NCBI RefSeq assembly: GCF_036884845.1
Contig: NZ_CP145732.1
Location: 4,898,001 to 4,962,000 of the forward strand
Length of the DNA: 64,000 nt
Origin: Pseudomonas sp. MAG733B
Lineage (GTDB): Bacteria; Pseudomonadota; Gammaproteobacteria; Pseudomonadales; Pseudomonadaceae
Reading direction: 5' to 3'
Part shown: positions 25,689 through 35,771 of the stretch, piece by piece
Position numbering within the stretch: position 1 is the stretch's first letter
How the letters are laid out: each line of letters opens with the position of its first letter
The notes under the pieces: model-generated
Told to the model about the DNA's origin: nothing
Seen by the model: the letters and a program-made list of their open reading frames with translations, nothing else
Database searches by the model: none
Translations under genes and position numbers: made by a program

Positions 25689-26018
25689 ATGGCGGCATCC
25701 GAGTTGCAACACGAACAGGCACTTAAGAAGTTTCTCGATGAACGTCCCGAGTTGCTCCATCAACTCGACAATCTCAACCCGCTGCTGGCGCAGGCCAAGG
25801 GTGAAACCCAAGCGCAGTTTCGCGAAGAGCGGTTGCATGAAGCCTTTGAGGAAGAGGCCGAACGCCTGGGATTGTTCGCCTGGGAGCTGACATTGCAACT
25901 CACGGCCGCCACGCCGCAAGACTACGAGGCCCAGCGCCTTGCCGTGCACCGGGAAGTGGCAGAGATGGCCGGCATGGACTGGCTGGAATATTGTGACTTG
26001 TATGGGATAACACCTTAG
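25689..26018 (+). CDS. Uncharacterised small acidic protein
   Basis: A 109-residue, Glu/Leu-rich and largely helical protein (ASELQHEQALKKFLDERPEL, ending MDWLEYCDLYGITP). An AAAGGAG ribosome site precedes the ATG at 25689, supporting a real gene. There is no signal peptide or membrane segment. It lies between the helix-turn-helix gene and the DUF1275 gene on the same strand. I do not recognise a function. Confidence 0.78.
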   Translation: MAASELQHEQALKKFLDERPELLHQLDNLNPLLAQAKGETQAQFREERLHEAFEEEAERLGLFAWELTLQLTAATPQDYEAQRLAVHREVAEMAGMDWLEYCDLYGITP

Positions 26019-26044
26019 TCATCGCTCAAGGACATCGATCGCCC

Positions 26045-26749
26045 ATGCTGCCATCCACCGCCAAGCCCCACGCCAGCCCCGGTCACCTGCACACGCAGAA
26101 ATGGCGCGGGCGCATCGGCCTGAGTCTGGTGGCCATGCTTTCGGTATTGGCCGGGATGACCGACGCGATCGGCTTCATGGCCAGCGGCGACTTCGTTTCG
26201 TTCATGAGCGGCAACACCACCCGCATGGCCGTGGCCATCAGCGCGGGCGATCTGGGACTTACCCTGCGCCTGGTGATACTCGTCGCGACGTTCATCCTCG
26301 GCAATGCGCTGGGCATTATTGTCAGCCGGCTCAGCGGACGCCGAGCGCTGCCCCTGCTGCTGAGCATCGCCGCCCTGTTGTGCGCCGCCGCGGCCTGGCC
26401 TTACGACGAGCAACTGCCTGCGCTGCTGGCGGCGATCATTGCGATGGGCATGCTCAATGCTGCGGTGGAAGAAGTGAATGGTTTGCCGGTCGGACTGACC
26501 TACGTGACGGGTGCCCTGTCGCGCTTCGGTCGCGGACTCGGGCGCTGGATGCTCGGCGAACGGCGCAATGGCTGGCGCGTGCAATTGATACCGTGGACCG
26601 GCATGTTTGCCGGGGCGGTCATCGGTGCTGTGCTGGAGCATCACTTTGGGCTCAAGGCGCTGTTTGCCAGCGGTCTGTTGGCGGCGGCGTTGGGTTTGTT
26701 GTCGCTGAAAATTCCGCGGCGTTGGCAGTTGGGGTATATGCCGCGCTGA
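26045..26749 (+). CDS. DUF1275 (YoaK-like) membrane protein
   Basis: A 234-residue inner-membrane protein with about six hydrophobic helices. The DUF1275 signature is clear: AGMTDAIGF, then FVSFMSGNTTRMA, and later GLTYVTGALSRFGRG. The function of the family is not established. It follows the small acidic protein after 26 bases and is followed by an inverted-orientation REPIN. Confidence 0.9.
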   Translation: MLPSTAKPHASPGHLHTQKWRGRIGLSLVAMLSVLAGMTDAIGFMASGDFVSFMSGNTTRMAVAISAGDLGLTLRLVILVATFILGNALGIIVSRLSGRRALPLLLSIAALLCAAAAWPYDEQLPALLAAIIAMGMLNAAVEEVNGLPVGLTYVTGALSRFGRGLGRWMLGERRNGWRVQLIPWTGMFAGAVIGAVLEHHFGLKALFASGLLAAALGLLSLKIPRRWQLGYMPR

Positions 26750-26772
26750 ATAATATGCTGCCTGTAAGGACG

Positions 26773-26858
26773 CCTTCGCGAGCAAGCCCGCTCCCACACT
26801 CGACCGAGTTCTATCTAAAGAATACGGTTAAATGTGGGAGCGGGCTTGCTCGCGAAGG
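26773..26858. repeat. REPIN arms in tail-to-tail orientation
   Basis: The same GTGGGAGCGGGCTTGCTCGCGAA arms as elsewhere, but reversed: the left arm reads CCTTCGCGAGCAAGCCCGCT and the right arm reads outward. The other copies are head-to-head. It precedes tusD by about 85 bases. Confidence 0.88.
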
Positions 26859-26944
26859 GCGCGACTCGGTCTCAAGACAATCGCCCTTCGCCGCCCCGCC
26901 GATAAAGCTTTATCATGGCCGCAGTTTCGCTGATCGAGTCCGTC

Positions 26945-27337
26945 ATGAAGTTCGCCATCGCCGTGTTTTCCGCCGCCCATGCGCCCTCCTCGCGCCGCGC
27001 CTTGCTGTTCGCCCAGGCCGCGCTGGCCGGTGGGCATGAAATTGTCCGGCTGTTTTTGTATCAGGATGGCGTCTACAACGCCTCCGGCAGCGTGGTCACG
27101 CCCCAGGACGAACTCGACTTGCCCAAGCAATGGCGCACCTTCGTCAGTGAGCAAAAACTCGATGGCGTGGTCTGCATCGCCGCCGCCCTGCGCCGTGGCG
27201 TGTTGAACGAGGAAGAAGCCAAGCGTTATCAACGCGACGCTGTTGCCGTCGGCGCACCATGGGAATTGTCCGGGCTCGGCCAGTTGCATGACGCGGTGCA
27301 GGATGCCGACCGCCTGATCTGTTTCGGAGGCGCATAA
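26945..27337 (+). CDS. tusD: Sulfur relay protein TusD
   Basis: A 130-residue DsrE/F-like protein, part of the TusBCD complex that passes persulfide sulfur toward 2-thiouridine synthesis at the tRNA wobble base. The active cysteine is in DGVVCIAAALRRGV. It starts the tusDCBE-ybiB unit, separated from tusC by one base. MnmA, the final thiouridylase of this pathway, is encoded at 49498 in the same window. Confidence 0.94.
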   Translation: MKFAIAVFSAAHAPSSRRALLFAQAALAGGHEIVRLFLYQDGVYNASGSVVTPQDELDLPKQWRTFVSEQKLDGVVCIAAALRRGVLNEEEAKRYQRDAVAVGAPWELSGLGQLHDAVQDADRLICFGGA

Positions 27338-27338
27338 G

Positions 27339-27701
27339 ATGGCCAAATCCTTGTTGATCATCAGCCGTCAGGCGCCGTGGTCCGGACCGGGCGCGCGGGA
27401 AGCGCTGGACATCGTGCTGGCCGGTGGCGCTTTCGATCTGCCGATCGGCCTGCTGTTTCTCGATGACGGCGTGTTCCAGCTCGCGACGAAACAGGACGCC
27501 AAGGCCCTGCAACAGAAAGATCTGAGCGCCAACCTTCAAGCCTTGCCGATGTTCGGCGTCGAAGAGCTATTCGTTTGTGCTGACAGCGCGGCGCAGCGGG
27601 GGCTGGACCCGAGCGCGCTGTCGCTGGAGGAAGCCCAGGCGCTGGACGCCGCTGAAATCACCGCACTCATTGACCGTTACGACCAGGTGATCACCCTCTG
27701 A
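27339..27701 (+). CDS. tusC: Sulfur relay protein TusC
   Basis: A 120-residue DsrF-like subunit (MAKSLLIISRQAPWSGPGAR) of the TusBCD heterohexamer. Its stop codon overlaps the tusB start by one base. The length and the start ISRQAPW match the family. Confidence 0.93.
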   Translation: MAKSLLIISRQAPWSGPGAREALDIVLAGGAFDLPIGLLFLDDGVFQLATKQDAKALQQKDLSANLQALPMFGVEELFVCADSAAQRGLDPSALSLEEAQALDAAEITALIDRYDQVITL

Positions 27702-27994
27702 TGTCGACTTTGCATGTGTTGTCTCATTCCCCCTTCGGCGACGAACGCTTGAGCAGTTGCCTGCGCGTGATCGGCTCCCATGACGCGCTGCTGCTGTCCG
27801 GCGACGCGGCCTATGCCTTGCAGCCGGGCACCGCACCGTTCAATGCATTGAACGCTCGCGGCCTCAAGCTCTATGTTCTGGCCGAAGACGCCCAGGCCCG
27901 GGCCATCGACGTTCCAGACTGGGCCGAAGCCATCGATTACCCGGCCTTCGTCGAACTGTCGATCAACCACGACAAGGTCAACAGTTGGCTATGA
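27701..27994 (+). CDS. tusB: Sulfur relay protein TusB
   Basis: A 97-residue DsrH-like subunit (MSTLHVLSHSPFGDERLSSC) of TusBCD. It overlaps tusC by one base and tusE by ATGA, so the complex is made by coupled translation. Confidence 0.93.
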   Translation: MSTLHVLSHSPFGDERLSSCLRVIGSHDALLLSGDAAYALQPGTAPFNALNARGLKLYVLAEDAQARAIDVPDWAEAIDYPAFVELSINHDKVNSWL

Positions 27995-28326
27995 ATGCAT
28001 TGACGGTCGGCGCCCGCGCCATCGAGCTGGACAAGGACGGCTTCCTGGTCGAACTGAGTGACTGGTCGGAGGATGTCGCCAGTGCCCTGGCAGCTGCCGA
28101 AGACATCGAGTTGAGCCCCGAACACTGGGAAATCCTCGAACTGCTGCGCAGTTTCTACGCCGAGTTCCAGTTGTCGCCGGCCACCCGCCCGCTGATCAAA
28201 TACACCGCATTGAAGCTCGGCCCGGAAAAAGGCAACAGCCTGCACCTGAACCGACTGTTCAAAGGCACCCCCGCCAAACTCGCCGCGAAACTGGCGGGCC
28301 TGCCCAAACCGACGAATTGCTTATGA
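27991..28326 (+). CDS. tusE: Sulfur relay protein TusE
   Basis: A 111-residue DsrC-family protein that accepts sulfur from TusD and hands it to MnmA. The conserved penultimate cysteine is present (KPTNCL). Its start overlaps tusB (ATGA) and its stop overlaps the next gene (ATGA). An in-frame upstream TTG is ignored. Confidence 0.93.
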   Translation: MNALTVGARAIELDKDGFLVELSDWSEDVASALAAAEDIELSPEHWEILELLRSFYAEFQLSPATRPLIKYTALKLGPEKGNSLHLNRLFKGTPAKLAAKLAGLPKPTNCL

Positions 28327-29324
28327 CCGACTACCCAGCGCTGACCCTCGAAACGCCCGCCGAACACCCGTTCGCCCAGTTCGTGCGCATCCTTGGCAAA
28401 GGCAAACGCGGCGCCCGCGACCTGACCCGTGAAGAAGCCCGCGCCGCCATGGGCATGGTGCTCGATGAACAGGTCGAGGAAACCCAACTCGGCGCATTTT
28501 TGATGCTGCTACGACACAAGGAAGAAAGCGCCGAGGAAATGGCAGGCTTCACCGAGGCCTTGCGCGAGCGCTTGACTCCACCGGCAATGGCGGTGGATCT
28601 GGACTGGCCAACCTACGCCGGCAAGAAACGTCACCTGCCTTGGTATCTGTTGGCAGCGAAGTGCCTGGCGCAGAACGGCGTGCGGATTTTCATGCATGGC
28701 GGCGGCGCCCACACGGCGGGTCGGCTGTACAGCGAGCAATTGCTGGAGGAACTGAACATCCCGCTGTGCCGCAACTGGCAGCAAGTCGGTGCGGCCCTGG
28801 ACAACGGCGGACTGGCGTTCATGCCGCTGGTGGACTGGGCGCCACAGCTGCAACGGATGATCGATCTGCGTAACACCCTGGGACTGCGCTCGCCGATTCA
28901 CTCGCTGGCGCGGATTCTCAATCCATTGGGCGCGCGTTGTGGCTTGCAAAGCATTTTCCACCCCGGCTACCAGGCAGTGCATCGCGATGCCAGCGGCTTG
29001 CTCGGCGACACCGCGATTGTGGTCAAGGGCGATGGCGGCGAGATCGAGATCAACCCGGACGCCGACAGCCATTTGTACGGCACCACGGGCGGTGAAAGCT
29101 GGGATGAGGAGTGGCCGCAACTGTCGAGCCAGCGCCACGTCAAACCGGCATCGCTTGAGCCAGAGCATCTGAAGGCCGTATGGCGTGGCGATGTGATTGA
29201 CAGCTACCCGCAAATGGCCCTGATCTCCACCATGGCGCTGGCCTTGCGTGGCCTCGGCCAGACTCGCGAGCAAGCGTTCGAAACCGCCCAGCAATACTGG
29301 GACGCTCGGGACAAATCGATTTAA
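28323..29324 (+). CDS. ybiB: YbiB/TrpD2-like glycosyltransferase-fold protein
   Basis: A 333-residue member of the anthranilate phosphoribosyltransferase fold group, related to E. coli YbiB, which is reported to bind nucleic acids rather than make anthranilate derivatives. Family features are ILGKGKRGARDLTREEARAA and MHGGGAHTAGRLYSE. It overlaps tusE by ATGA, so it is in the tus operon; its role there is unproved. The unit ends here, before a 90-base gap. Confidence 0.88.
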   Translation: MTDYPALTLETPAEHPFAQFVRILGKGKRGARDLTREEARAAMGMVLDEQVEETQLGAFLMLLRHKEESAEEMAGFTEALRERLTPPAMAVDLDWPTYAGKKRHLPWYLLAAKCLAQNGVRIFMHGGGAHTAGRLYSEQLLEELNIPLCRNWQQVGAALDNGGLAFMPLVDWAPQLQRMIDLRNTLGLRSPIHSLARILNPLGARCGLQSIFHPGYQAVHRDASGLLGDTAIVVKGDGGEIEINPDADSHLYGTTGGESWDEEWPQLSSQRHVKPASLEPEHLKAVWRGDVIDSYPQMALISTMALALRGLGQTREQAFETAQQYWDARDKSI

Positions 29325-29414
29325 TCGATCATACCCCCTCAAGCTTTGCGCTTTTTTATCGAACCTATCGGAATAGACTCCTCTCCAACGCTTATCGGTT
29401 GAGGAGTCTCGAAC

Positions 29415-30416
29415 ATGGGTTTGTTAGTTGAAGGTCGCTGGCAAGACAAGTGGTACGAAAGCAGCAAGGACGGCGCGTTCCAGCGTGAGCAGGCGCAGCG
29501 TCGCAACTGGGTCACCGCTGACGGCCAACCCGGCCCGAGCGGTGTCGGCGGTTTTGCTGCCGAGCCTGGTCGCTATCATCTCTACGTGTCCCTCGCCTGT
29601 CCGTGGGCTCATCGCACGCTGATCCTGCGCAAACTCAAGGGGCTGGAAAGCCTGATCGATGTGTCGGTGGTCAGTTGGCTGATGCTGGAAAACGGCTGGA
29701 CCTTCGACAAGACGCTGGGCTCTACCGGCGACAAACTCGACCATTTCGAATTCATGCACCAGCGCTACACCGCCGATACCGCCGACTACACCGGTCGCGT
29801 CACCGTGCCGGTACTCTGGGATAAGCAGCAGAAGCGCATCGTCAGCAATGAATCGGCGGAAATCATCCGCATGTTCAACAGTGCCTTCGATGACTTGACC
29901 GGCAACGGTCTGGATTTCTATCCGGAACCATTACGCAGTGAGATCGATGCGCTGAACGAGCGGATCTATCCGGCAGTGAACAACGGCGTGTACCGCGCCG
30001 GTTTTGCCACATCACAGCATGCCTATGAAGAGGCGTTCGACGATGTGTTTGCGGAACTGGATCACCTGGAACAGGTGCTGGGCGCCAACCGTTACCTGAC
30101 CGGCGAGTTCCTGACCGAAGCGGACATTCGTCTGTTCACCACACTGATTCGTTTTGACGCGGTGTATTACGGCCACTTCAAGTGCAACCTGCGGCGCATT
30201 GCCGATTATCCGAACCTGTCGAACTGGCTGCGGGAGATGTATCAGTGGCCGGGGATTGCCGAGACGGTGGATTTTACCCACATCAAGAATCACTACTACG
30301 GCAGCCACAAGACCATCAACCCGACCGGGATTGTGCCGAAAGGCCCAGAGCAGGATTTCACCGCGGCCCATGATCGGGAGCGGTTGAGTGGGAAAGGGGT
30401 TTGGCGCAGGGTCTGA
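29415..30416 (+). CDS. yqjG: Glutathionyl-hydroquinone reductase (YqjG/ECM4-type, omega-class GST)
   Basis: A 333-residue xi/omega-class glutathione transferase that removes glutathione from glutathionyl-hydroquinones. The catalytic CPWA motif is in SLACPWAHRTLILRKLKG. The C-terminal helical domain carries LTEADIRLFTTLIRFDAVY. Length fits the family, and a GAGGAG ribosome site (GAGGAGTCTCGAAC) precedes the ATG. It is monocistronic by layout, with a repeat downstream. Confidence 0.93.
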   Translation: MGLLVEGRWQDKWYESSKDGAFQREQAQRRNWVTADGQPGPSGVGGFAAEPGRYHLYVSLACPWAHRTLILRKLKGLESLIDVSVVSWLMLENGWTFDKTLGSTGDKLDHFEFMHQRYTADTADYTGRVTVPVLWDKQQKRIVSNESAEIIRMFNSAFDDLTGNGLDFYPEPLRSEIDALNERIYPAVNNGVYRAGFATSQHAYEEAFDDVFAELDHLEQVLGANRYLTGEFLTEADIRLFTTLIRFDAVYYGHFKCNLRRIADYPNLSNWLREMYQWPGIAETVDFTHIKNHYYGSHKTINPTGIVPKGPEQDFTAAHDRERLSGKGVWRRV

Positions 30417-30439
30417 AGATTGAGCAGTTTTTGAGGGCC

Positions 30440-30520
30440 CCAATCGCTAGCAGGCTAGCTCCCACATTTGATTTGTGTCGTTTCACAAATCCCCTGTGGG
30501 AGCTAGCCTGCTAGCGATGG
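30440..30520. repeat. Inverted repeat, CGCTAGCAGGCTAGCTCCCACA type
   Basis: Arms of about 25 bases (CGCTAGCAGGCTAGCTCCCA and complement) enclose about 25 bases. It is another REP-like variant, lying between the convergent yqjG and cysG genes. Confidence 0.88.
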
Positions 30521-30534
30521 GACCGACTCGGTTT

Positions 30535-31929
30535 TCAGAGTTGCCCCTGAGCCCCTTCAAACCACGCCAGTTTCTCGCGCAGTTGCACCACTTCACCGAC
30601 GATCACCAATGTCGGCGCATGTACTTCATGCTCCGCCACCAATTGCGGCAAATCAGCCAGCGTGCCGGTAAACACCCGCTGATTGACCGTGGTGCCCTGC
30701 TGGATCAGCGCCGCCGGGGTATCGGCGCCGCGACCGTGCTTGATCAACTGCTCACAGATAATCGGCAAACCCACCAGCCCCATGTAGAACACCAGGGTTT
30801 GCGCTGGGGCAACCAGGTCGGCCCACGGCAAATCGGTGGAACCGTCCTTCAGGTGCCCGGTGACGAAGCGTACCGACTGCGCGTAGTCGCGGTGGGTCAG
30901 CGGAATCCCGGCGTACGCCGCGCAACCGCTGGCTGCCGTGATACCCGGCACCACCTGGAACGGGATGCCGTGAGCCGCCAGTTCTTCGATCTCTTCACCG
31001 CCACGGCCGAAGATGAACGGATCACCACCCTTCAATCGCACCACGCGCTTGCCTTGCTTGGCCAGATCCACCAATTGCTGGTTGATCTGATCCTGCGGCA
31101 CGGCGTGATCAGCGCGACGCTTGCCGACATAAACACGCTCGGCGTCGCGACGGCACAATTCCAGGATCGCCGGTGCAACCAAACGGTCGTACAGCACCAC
31201 ATCGGCTTGTTGCATCAGACGCAATGCCTTGAACGTCAGCAGATCGGGATCACCCGGCCCGGCACCCACCAGATACACCTCACCGGTGGCCACCGGCGCT
31301 TCACCATCGATTTTCGCCTGCAACAGACGCTCGGCTTCACCGCCCTGCCCGGCCAGTTGACGGTCGGCAATCGGCCCCTGGAAAACCTCTTCCCAGAACG
31401 CGCGGCGCTGCTGCACATCCGGGAACAGTTTTTTCACCTGATGGCGAAAACGCGCCGCCAGGCCAGCCAGTTGGCCGTAGGTAGAAGGAATCCAGGTTTC
31501 GATCTTGGCGCGGATCAAACGTGCCAGCACCGGCGCATCGCCGCCGCTGGACACTGCAATGATCAACGGCGAACGGTCGACGATCGCCGGGAAGATCACG
31601 CTGCACAGCGCCGGCGCGTCGACCACATTGACCGGCACGCAACGCCGATGGGCATCGGCGGAGACTTGTGCGTTCAGCGCTTCATCGTCGGTGGCGGCGA
31701 TGATCAGCCCGCAACCGTCGAGGTCCGCTTCGGCATAGCCACGCACCAGGCACTCGCCACCGCTGCCGGCAACCAGTTCGCGCAATTGCGTTTCGATTTC
31801 AGGTGCAACCACCCGCAGCAGCGCACCGGCATCGGCCAGCAGGCGGGATTTGCGCAAGGCGATCTCCCCCCCACCGACGACCAACACACGACTGCCGCGA
31901 AGGTTGTGAAACAGCGGCAGATAGTTCAT
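30535..31929 (-). CDS. cysG: Siroheme synthase CysG (trifunctional)
   Basis: A 464-residue fusion that makes siroheme for sulfite and nitrite reductases. The N-terminal half is the precorrin-2 dehydrogenase/ferrochelatase ([17 protein letters not shown]); the C-terminal half from about residue 215 is uroporphyrinogen-III methyltransferase ([20 protein letters not shown], then [16 protein letters not shown]). Its ATG abuts the serS stop codon directly on the same strand, so it is probably co-transcribed with serS. The size fits the fused enzyme. Confidence 0.96.
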   Translation of the reverse strand: MNYLPLFHNLRGSRVLVVGGGEIALRKSRLLADAGALLRVVAPEIETQLRELVAGSGGECLVRGYAEADLDGCGLIIAATDDEALNAQVSADAHRRCVPVNVVDAPALCSVIFPAIVDRSPLIIAVSSGGDAPVLARLIRAKIETWIPSTYGQLAGLAARFRHQVKKLFPDVQQRRAFWEEVFQGPIADRQLAGQGGEAERLLQAKIDGEAPVATGEVYLVGAGPGDPDLLTFKALRLMQQADVVLYDRLVAPAILELCRRDAERVYVGKRRADHAVPQDQINQQLVDLAKQGKRVVRLKGGDPFIFGRGGEEIEELAAHGIPFQVVPGITAASGCAAYAGIPLTHRDYAQSVRFVTGHLKDGSTDLPWADLVAPAQTLVFYMGLVGLPIICEQLIKHGRGADTPAALIQQGTTVNQRVFTGTLADLPQLVAEHEVHAPTLVIVGEVVQLREKLAWFEGAQGQL

Positions 31930-33222
<1,293 letters not shown>

Positions 33223-33225
33223 TTA

Positions 33226-33600
33226 TCAAAGTTTGGTCAAGGACAGGCCAGCCCAGGTGGCGAGCAGCCCGCCGAATACGCTGATGGCCGCATAGCCCAG
33301 GGCCAGCGGCACTTGCCCGCTTTCCAGCAAGCGCACCGTATCCAGTGAAAAGGATGAAAAAGTCGTCAGCCCTCCGAGGAAGCCGACGATCAACCCGGCG
33401 CGCACCTCGATCGGCACCTCCGGGCGAATCAAAAACAGACCGTATAGAACGCCGATCAGCAAACAGCCCACGATATTAACGGCCAGCGTCGCGGTATAGA
33501 AGTGCCGCGGCCAATTAGCGTTGATCCAGTTACCCGTGGCAAAGCGCAACAGCGTGCCGGCGATCCCGCCGACGGAAACCGCAACGATCAATGGAAGCAC
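33226..33600 (-). CDS. crcB: Fluoride ion channel CrcB (Fluc)
   Basis: A 124-residue membrane protein with four hydrophobic helices and the family signature [15 protein letters not shown], containing the FSSF motif of fluoride channels. It forms dual-topology dimers that export fluoride. The start codon is GTG (33598-33600), which overlaps the rarA stop by one base, so translation is coupled. No fluoride riboswitch is visible directly upstream because the gene lies within an operon. Confidence 0.95.
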   Translation of the reverse strand: MLPLIVAVSVGGIAGTLLRFATGNWINANWPRHFYTATLAVNIVGCLLIGVLYGLFLIRPEVPIEVRAGLIVGFLGGLTTFSSFSLDTVRLLESGQVPLALGYAAISVFGGLLATWAGLSLTKL

Positions 33601-34922
33601 TATTTTCTCCGCTGCCGAGGGCTTAAACGGTCGAGTTTTGCCAGGTGATTGAGCTTTTCGCCGATCTTCAACTCCAGTCCCCGGGGCACCGGTTGATAGA
33701 ACGGGATCGGGTCGAGTTCTTCCGGAAAATAATCTTCCCCTGCGGCGTAGGCATCAGGTTCGTCGTGGGCATAACGGTATTCGTCGCCGTAGCCCAATTG
33801 TTTCATCAGTTTGGTCGGCGCGTTGCGCAGGTGCAGCGGCACTTCCAGCGAACCGTGTTCGGCGGCGGCGCGCAGTGCGGTCTTGAAGCCCATGTACACC
33901 GCGTTGCTTTTCGGCGCGCAGGCCAGATAGGTGATGGCCTGGGCCACCGCCAATTCGCCTTCGGGGCTGCCGAGGCGCTCCTGCACTTCCCACGCCGCCA
34001 GGCACAGGCTCAGCGCTCGCGGGTCGGCATTGCCGATGTCTTCGCTGGCCATGCGCACCACGCGCCGGGCCAGGTACAACGGATCGCAACCGCCGTCGAT
34101 CATTCGCGCAAACCAATACAACGCGCCGTCGGGATTGGAGCCGCGCACCGATTTGTGCAGCGCAGAGATCTGGTCGTAGAACGCTTCGCCGCCCTTATCG
34201 AAACGCCGACGGGTATCGCCGAGCAGGCTTTGCAGCAGGTCGGTGCCGATTTCGCTGTTGTCTTCGGCCAGGTCCGAGGCGTTTTCCAACAGATTGAGCA
34301 AGCGCCGGCCATCGCCATCGGCAGCCGACAGCAGCATCTGGAAGCCTTCATCGCTGAGGGTCAGGTTGCGTTTACCCAAACCGCGCTCTTCGGTCAGCGC
34401 GCGGTGCACCAGTTTGCGCAGTGCGGCTTCGTCGAGGCTTTTCAGCACATAGACTCGCGCACGGGACAGCAAGGCGTTGTTGAGTTCGAACGAAGGGTTT
34501 TCGGTGGTCGCACCGATGAAAATCAGCGTGCCGTCTTCGACATACGGCAGGAATGCATCCTGCTGGGACTTGTTGAAGCGGTGCACTTCGTCGACGAACA
34601 GAATCGTGCGCCGACCGTATTGCGCGGCCTGCTGCTTGGCGATTTCCACCGACTGACGGATCTCCTTGACCCCGGCCAGCACCGCCGACACCGTTTCGAA
34701 GTGCGCTTCCGAGACTTCCGCCAGCAATCGCGCCAGCGTGGTTTTACCCACGCCCGGCGGCCCCCAGAAAATCATCGAATGCAGGGCACCCTGCTCCAGC
34801 GCTTCGCGCAAAGGCTTGCCGCGAGCGAGCACGTGTTCCTGACCGACGTACTCATCCAGATTGGTCGCTCGCAGGCGCGCGGCCAAAGGCTGAGAGATCG
34901 GGGCGCTGCGAAACAGGTCCAT
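33600..34922 (-). CDS. rarA: Replication-associated recombination protein RarA (MgsA)
   Basis: A 440-residue AAA+ ATPase that acts at stalled replication forks. Walker A is [14 protein letters not shown] and Walker [16 protein letters not shown], followed by sensor [12 protein letters not shown] and a C-terminal tetramerisation region. It starts the rarA-crcB-serS-cysG unit; lolA and ftsK lie upstream on the same strand after a repeat. Confidence 0.96.
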   Translation of the reverse strand: MDLFRSAPISQPLAARLRATNLDEYVGQEHVLARGKPLREALEQGALHSMIFWGPPGVGKTTLARLLAEVSEAHFETVSAVLAGVKEIRQSVEIAKQQAAQYGRRTILFVDEVHRFNKSQQDAFLPYVEDGTLIFIGATTENPSFELNNALLSRARVYVLKSLDEAALRKLVHRALTEERGLGKRNLTLSDEGFQMLLSAADGDGRRLLNLLENASDLAEDNSEIGTDLLQSLLGDTRRRFDKGGEAFYDQISALHKSVRGSNPDGALYWFARMIDGGCDPLYLARRVVRMASEDIGNADPRALSLCLAAWEVQERLGSPEGELAVAQAITYLACAPKSNAVYMGFKTALRAAAEHGSLEVPLHLRNAPTKLMKQLGYGDEYRYAHDEPDAYAAGEDYFPEELDPIPFYQPVPRGLELKIGEKLNHLAKLDRLSPRQRRK

Positions 34923-34964
34923 GGCGTACGTTTAAAACCTCGTATTACAAATCTGCTGGAAACC

Positions 34965-35056
34965 TGTGGCGAGGGAGCTTGCTCCCGCTGGACTGCGCAG
35001 CAGTCCCTTTTTTGGGGGCGCTTCGCACCCCAGCGGGAGCAAGCTCCCTCGCCACA
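34965..35056. repeat. REP/REPIN-like inverted repeat, GTGGCGAGGGAGC type
   Basis: Arms TGTGGCGAGGGAGCTTGCTC and complement with about 40 bases between. It fills the gap between lolA and rarA on the minus strand and could act as a weak transcription barrier between them. Confidence 0.88.
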
Positions 35057-35080
35057 TAAGCTCGCACCTACGGATTGCGG

Positions 35081-35704
35081 TTACTCCTGGATCACGTCCG
35101 CACCCTTCGGGATATCGAACTTGAACTTGGACGCCGGGATCGGCTCATTGGCCTTCACCCCGGTGAACAGGATATTGGTGCGCTGGCCGACGCTGTCGAT
35201 CAGTTGCATGTCATTGACCAGACCGTTGCGGAACGACAGGCGCAGGCTGTCGAACAGGGTGTCCTTGGTTTTCGGCTTGAGGGTGAAGTCAATCACGCCG
35301 CCGGCTTCCTTGGCACTGATGTCGAAGCTCTCGCTGATCTTGGACACGTCACCGGACAACAGCAACGCTGGCGTCTGGGTCAGGCGCTGGTCGAGGTTCT
35401 TGATGGTGGCCTGCTCCAGGTCCGGGTCCCACAGGGTGACTTTCTTGCCATCGGAAACCATGGTCTGCTCGGCAGGAGCATTGGTGTGCCAGTAGAACAG
35501 GCCTGGACGCTGCAACGACATCTCGCCGGCAGTTTCCTGCAACTGAGTGCCAGTGCCATCGAGGGTCAGTTGCGAGAAACGTGCGCTCAGGGTCTGGGAT
35601 TTTTCCAGCAGTTGGGTCAGACGCGCCACGTCCTTGTCATCGGCGTGGGCCGAAAGCGTGGTCAAAGCCAGTACCGGCAGCAACAGCATGCGGATCAGAC
35701 GCAT
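35081..35704 (-). CDS. lolA: Outer-membrane lipoprotein carrier protein LolA
   Basis: A 207-residue periplasmic chaperone that carries lipoproteins from LolCDE to LolB. A signal peptide ([20 protein letters not shown] ending at AHA) precedes the mature chain, and [19 protein letters not shown] matches the family. The ATG at 35702-35704 has GAGGACTCCC upstream; an ATG 12 bases earlier overlaps that ribosome site. It follows ftsK on the same strand. Confidence 0.95.
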   Translation of the reverse strand: MRLIRMLLLPVLALTTLSAHADDKDVARLTQLLEKSQTLSARFSQLTLDGTGTQLQETAGEMSLQRPGLFYWHTNAPAEQTMVSDGKKVTLWDPDLEQATIKNLDQRLTQTPALLLSGDVSKISESFDISAKEAGGVIDFTLKPKTKDTLFDSLRLSFRNGLVNDMQLIDSVGQRTNILFTGVKANEPIPASKFKFDIPKGADVIQE

Positions 35705-35771
35705 GGGAGTCCTCATTACATTCGTGGGAGTGCGGGTGGCGCCTCAGGACGCCGCCCCTTTTCATATCAGG

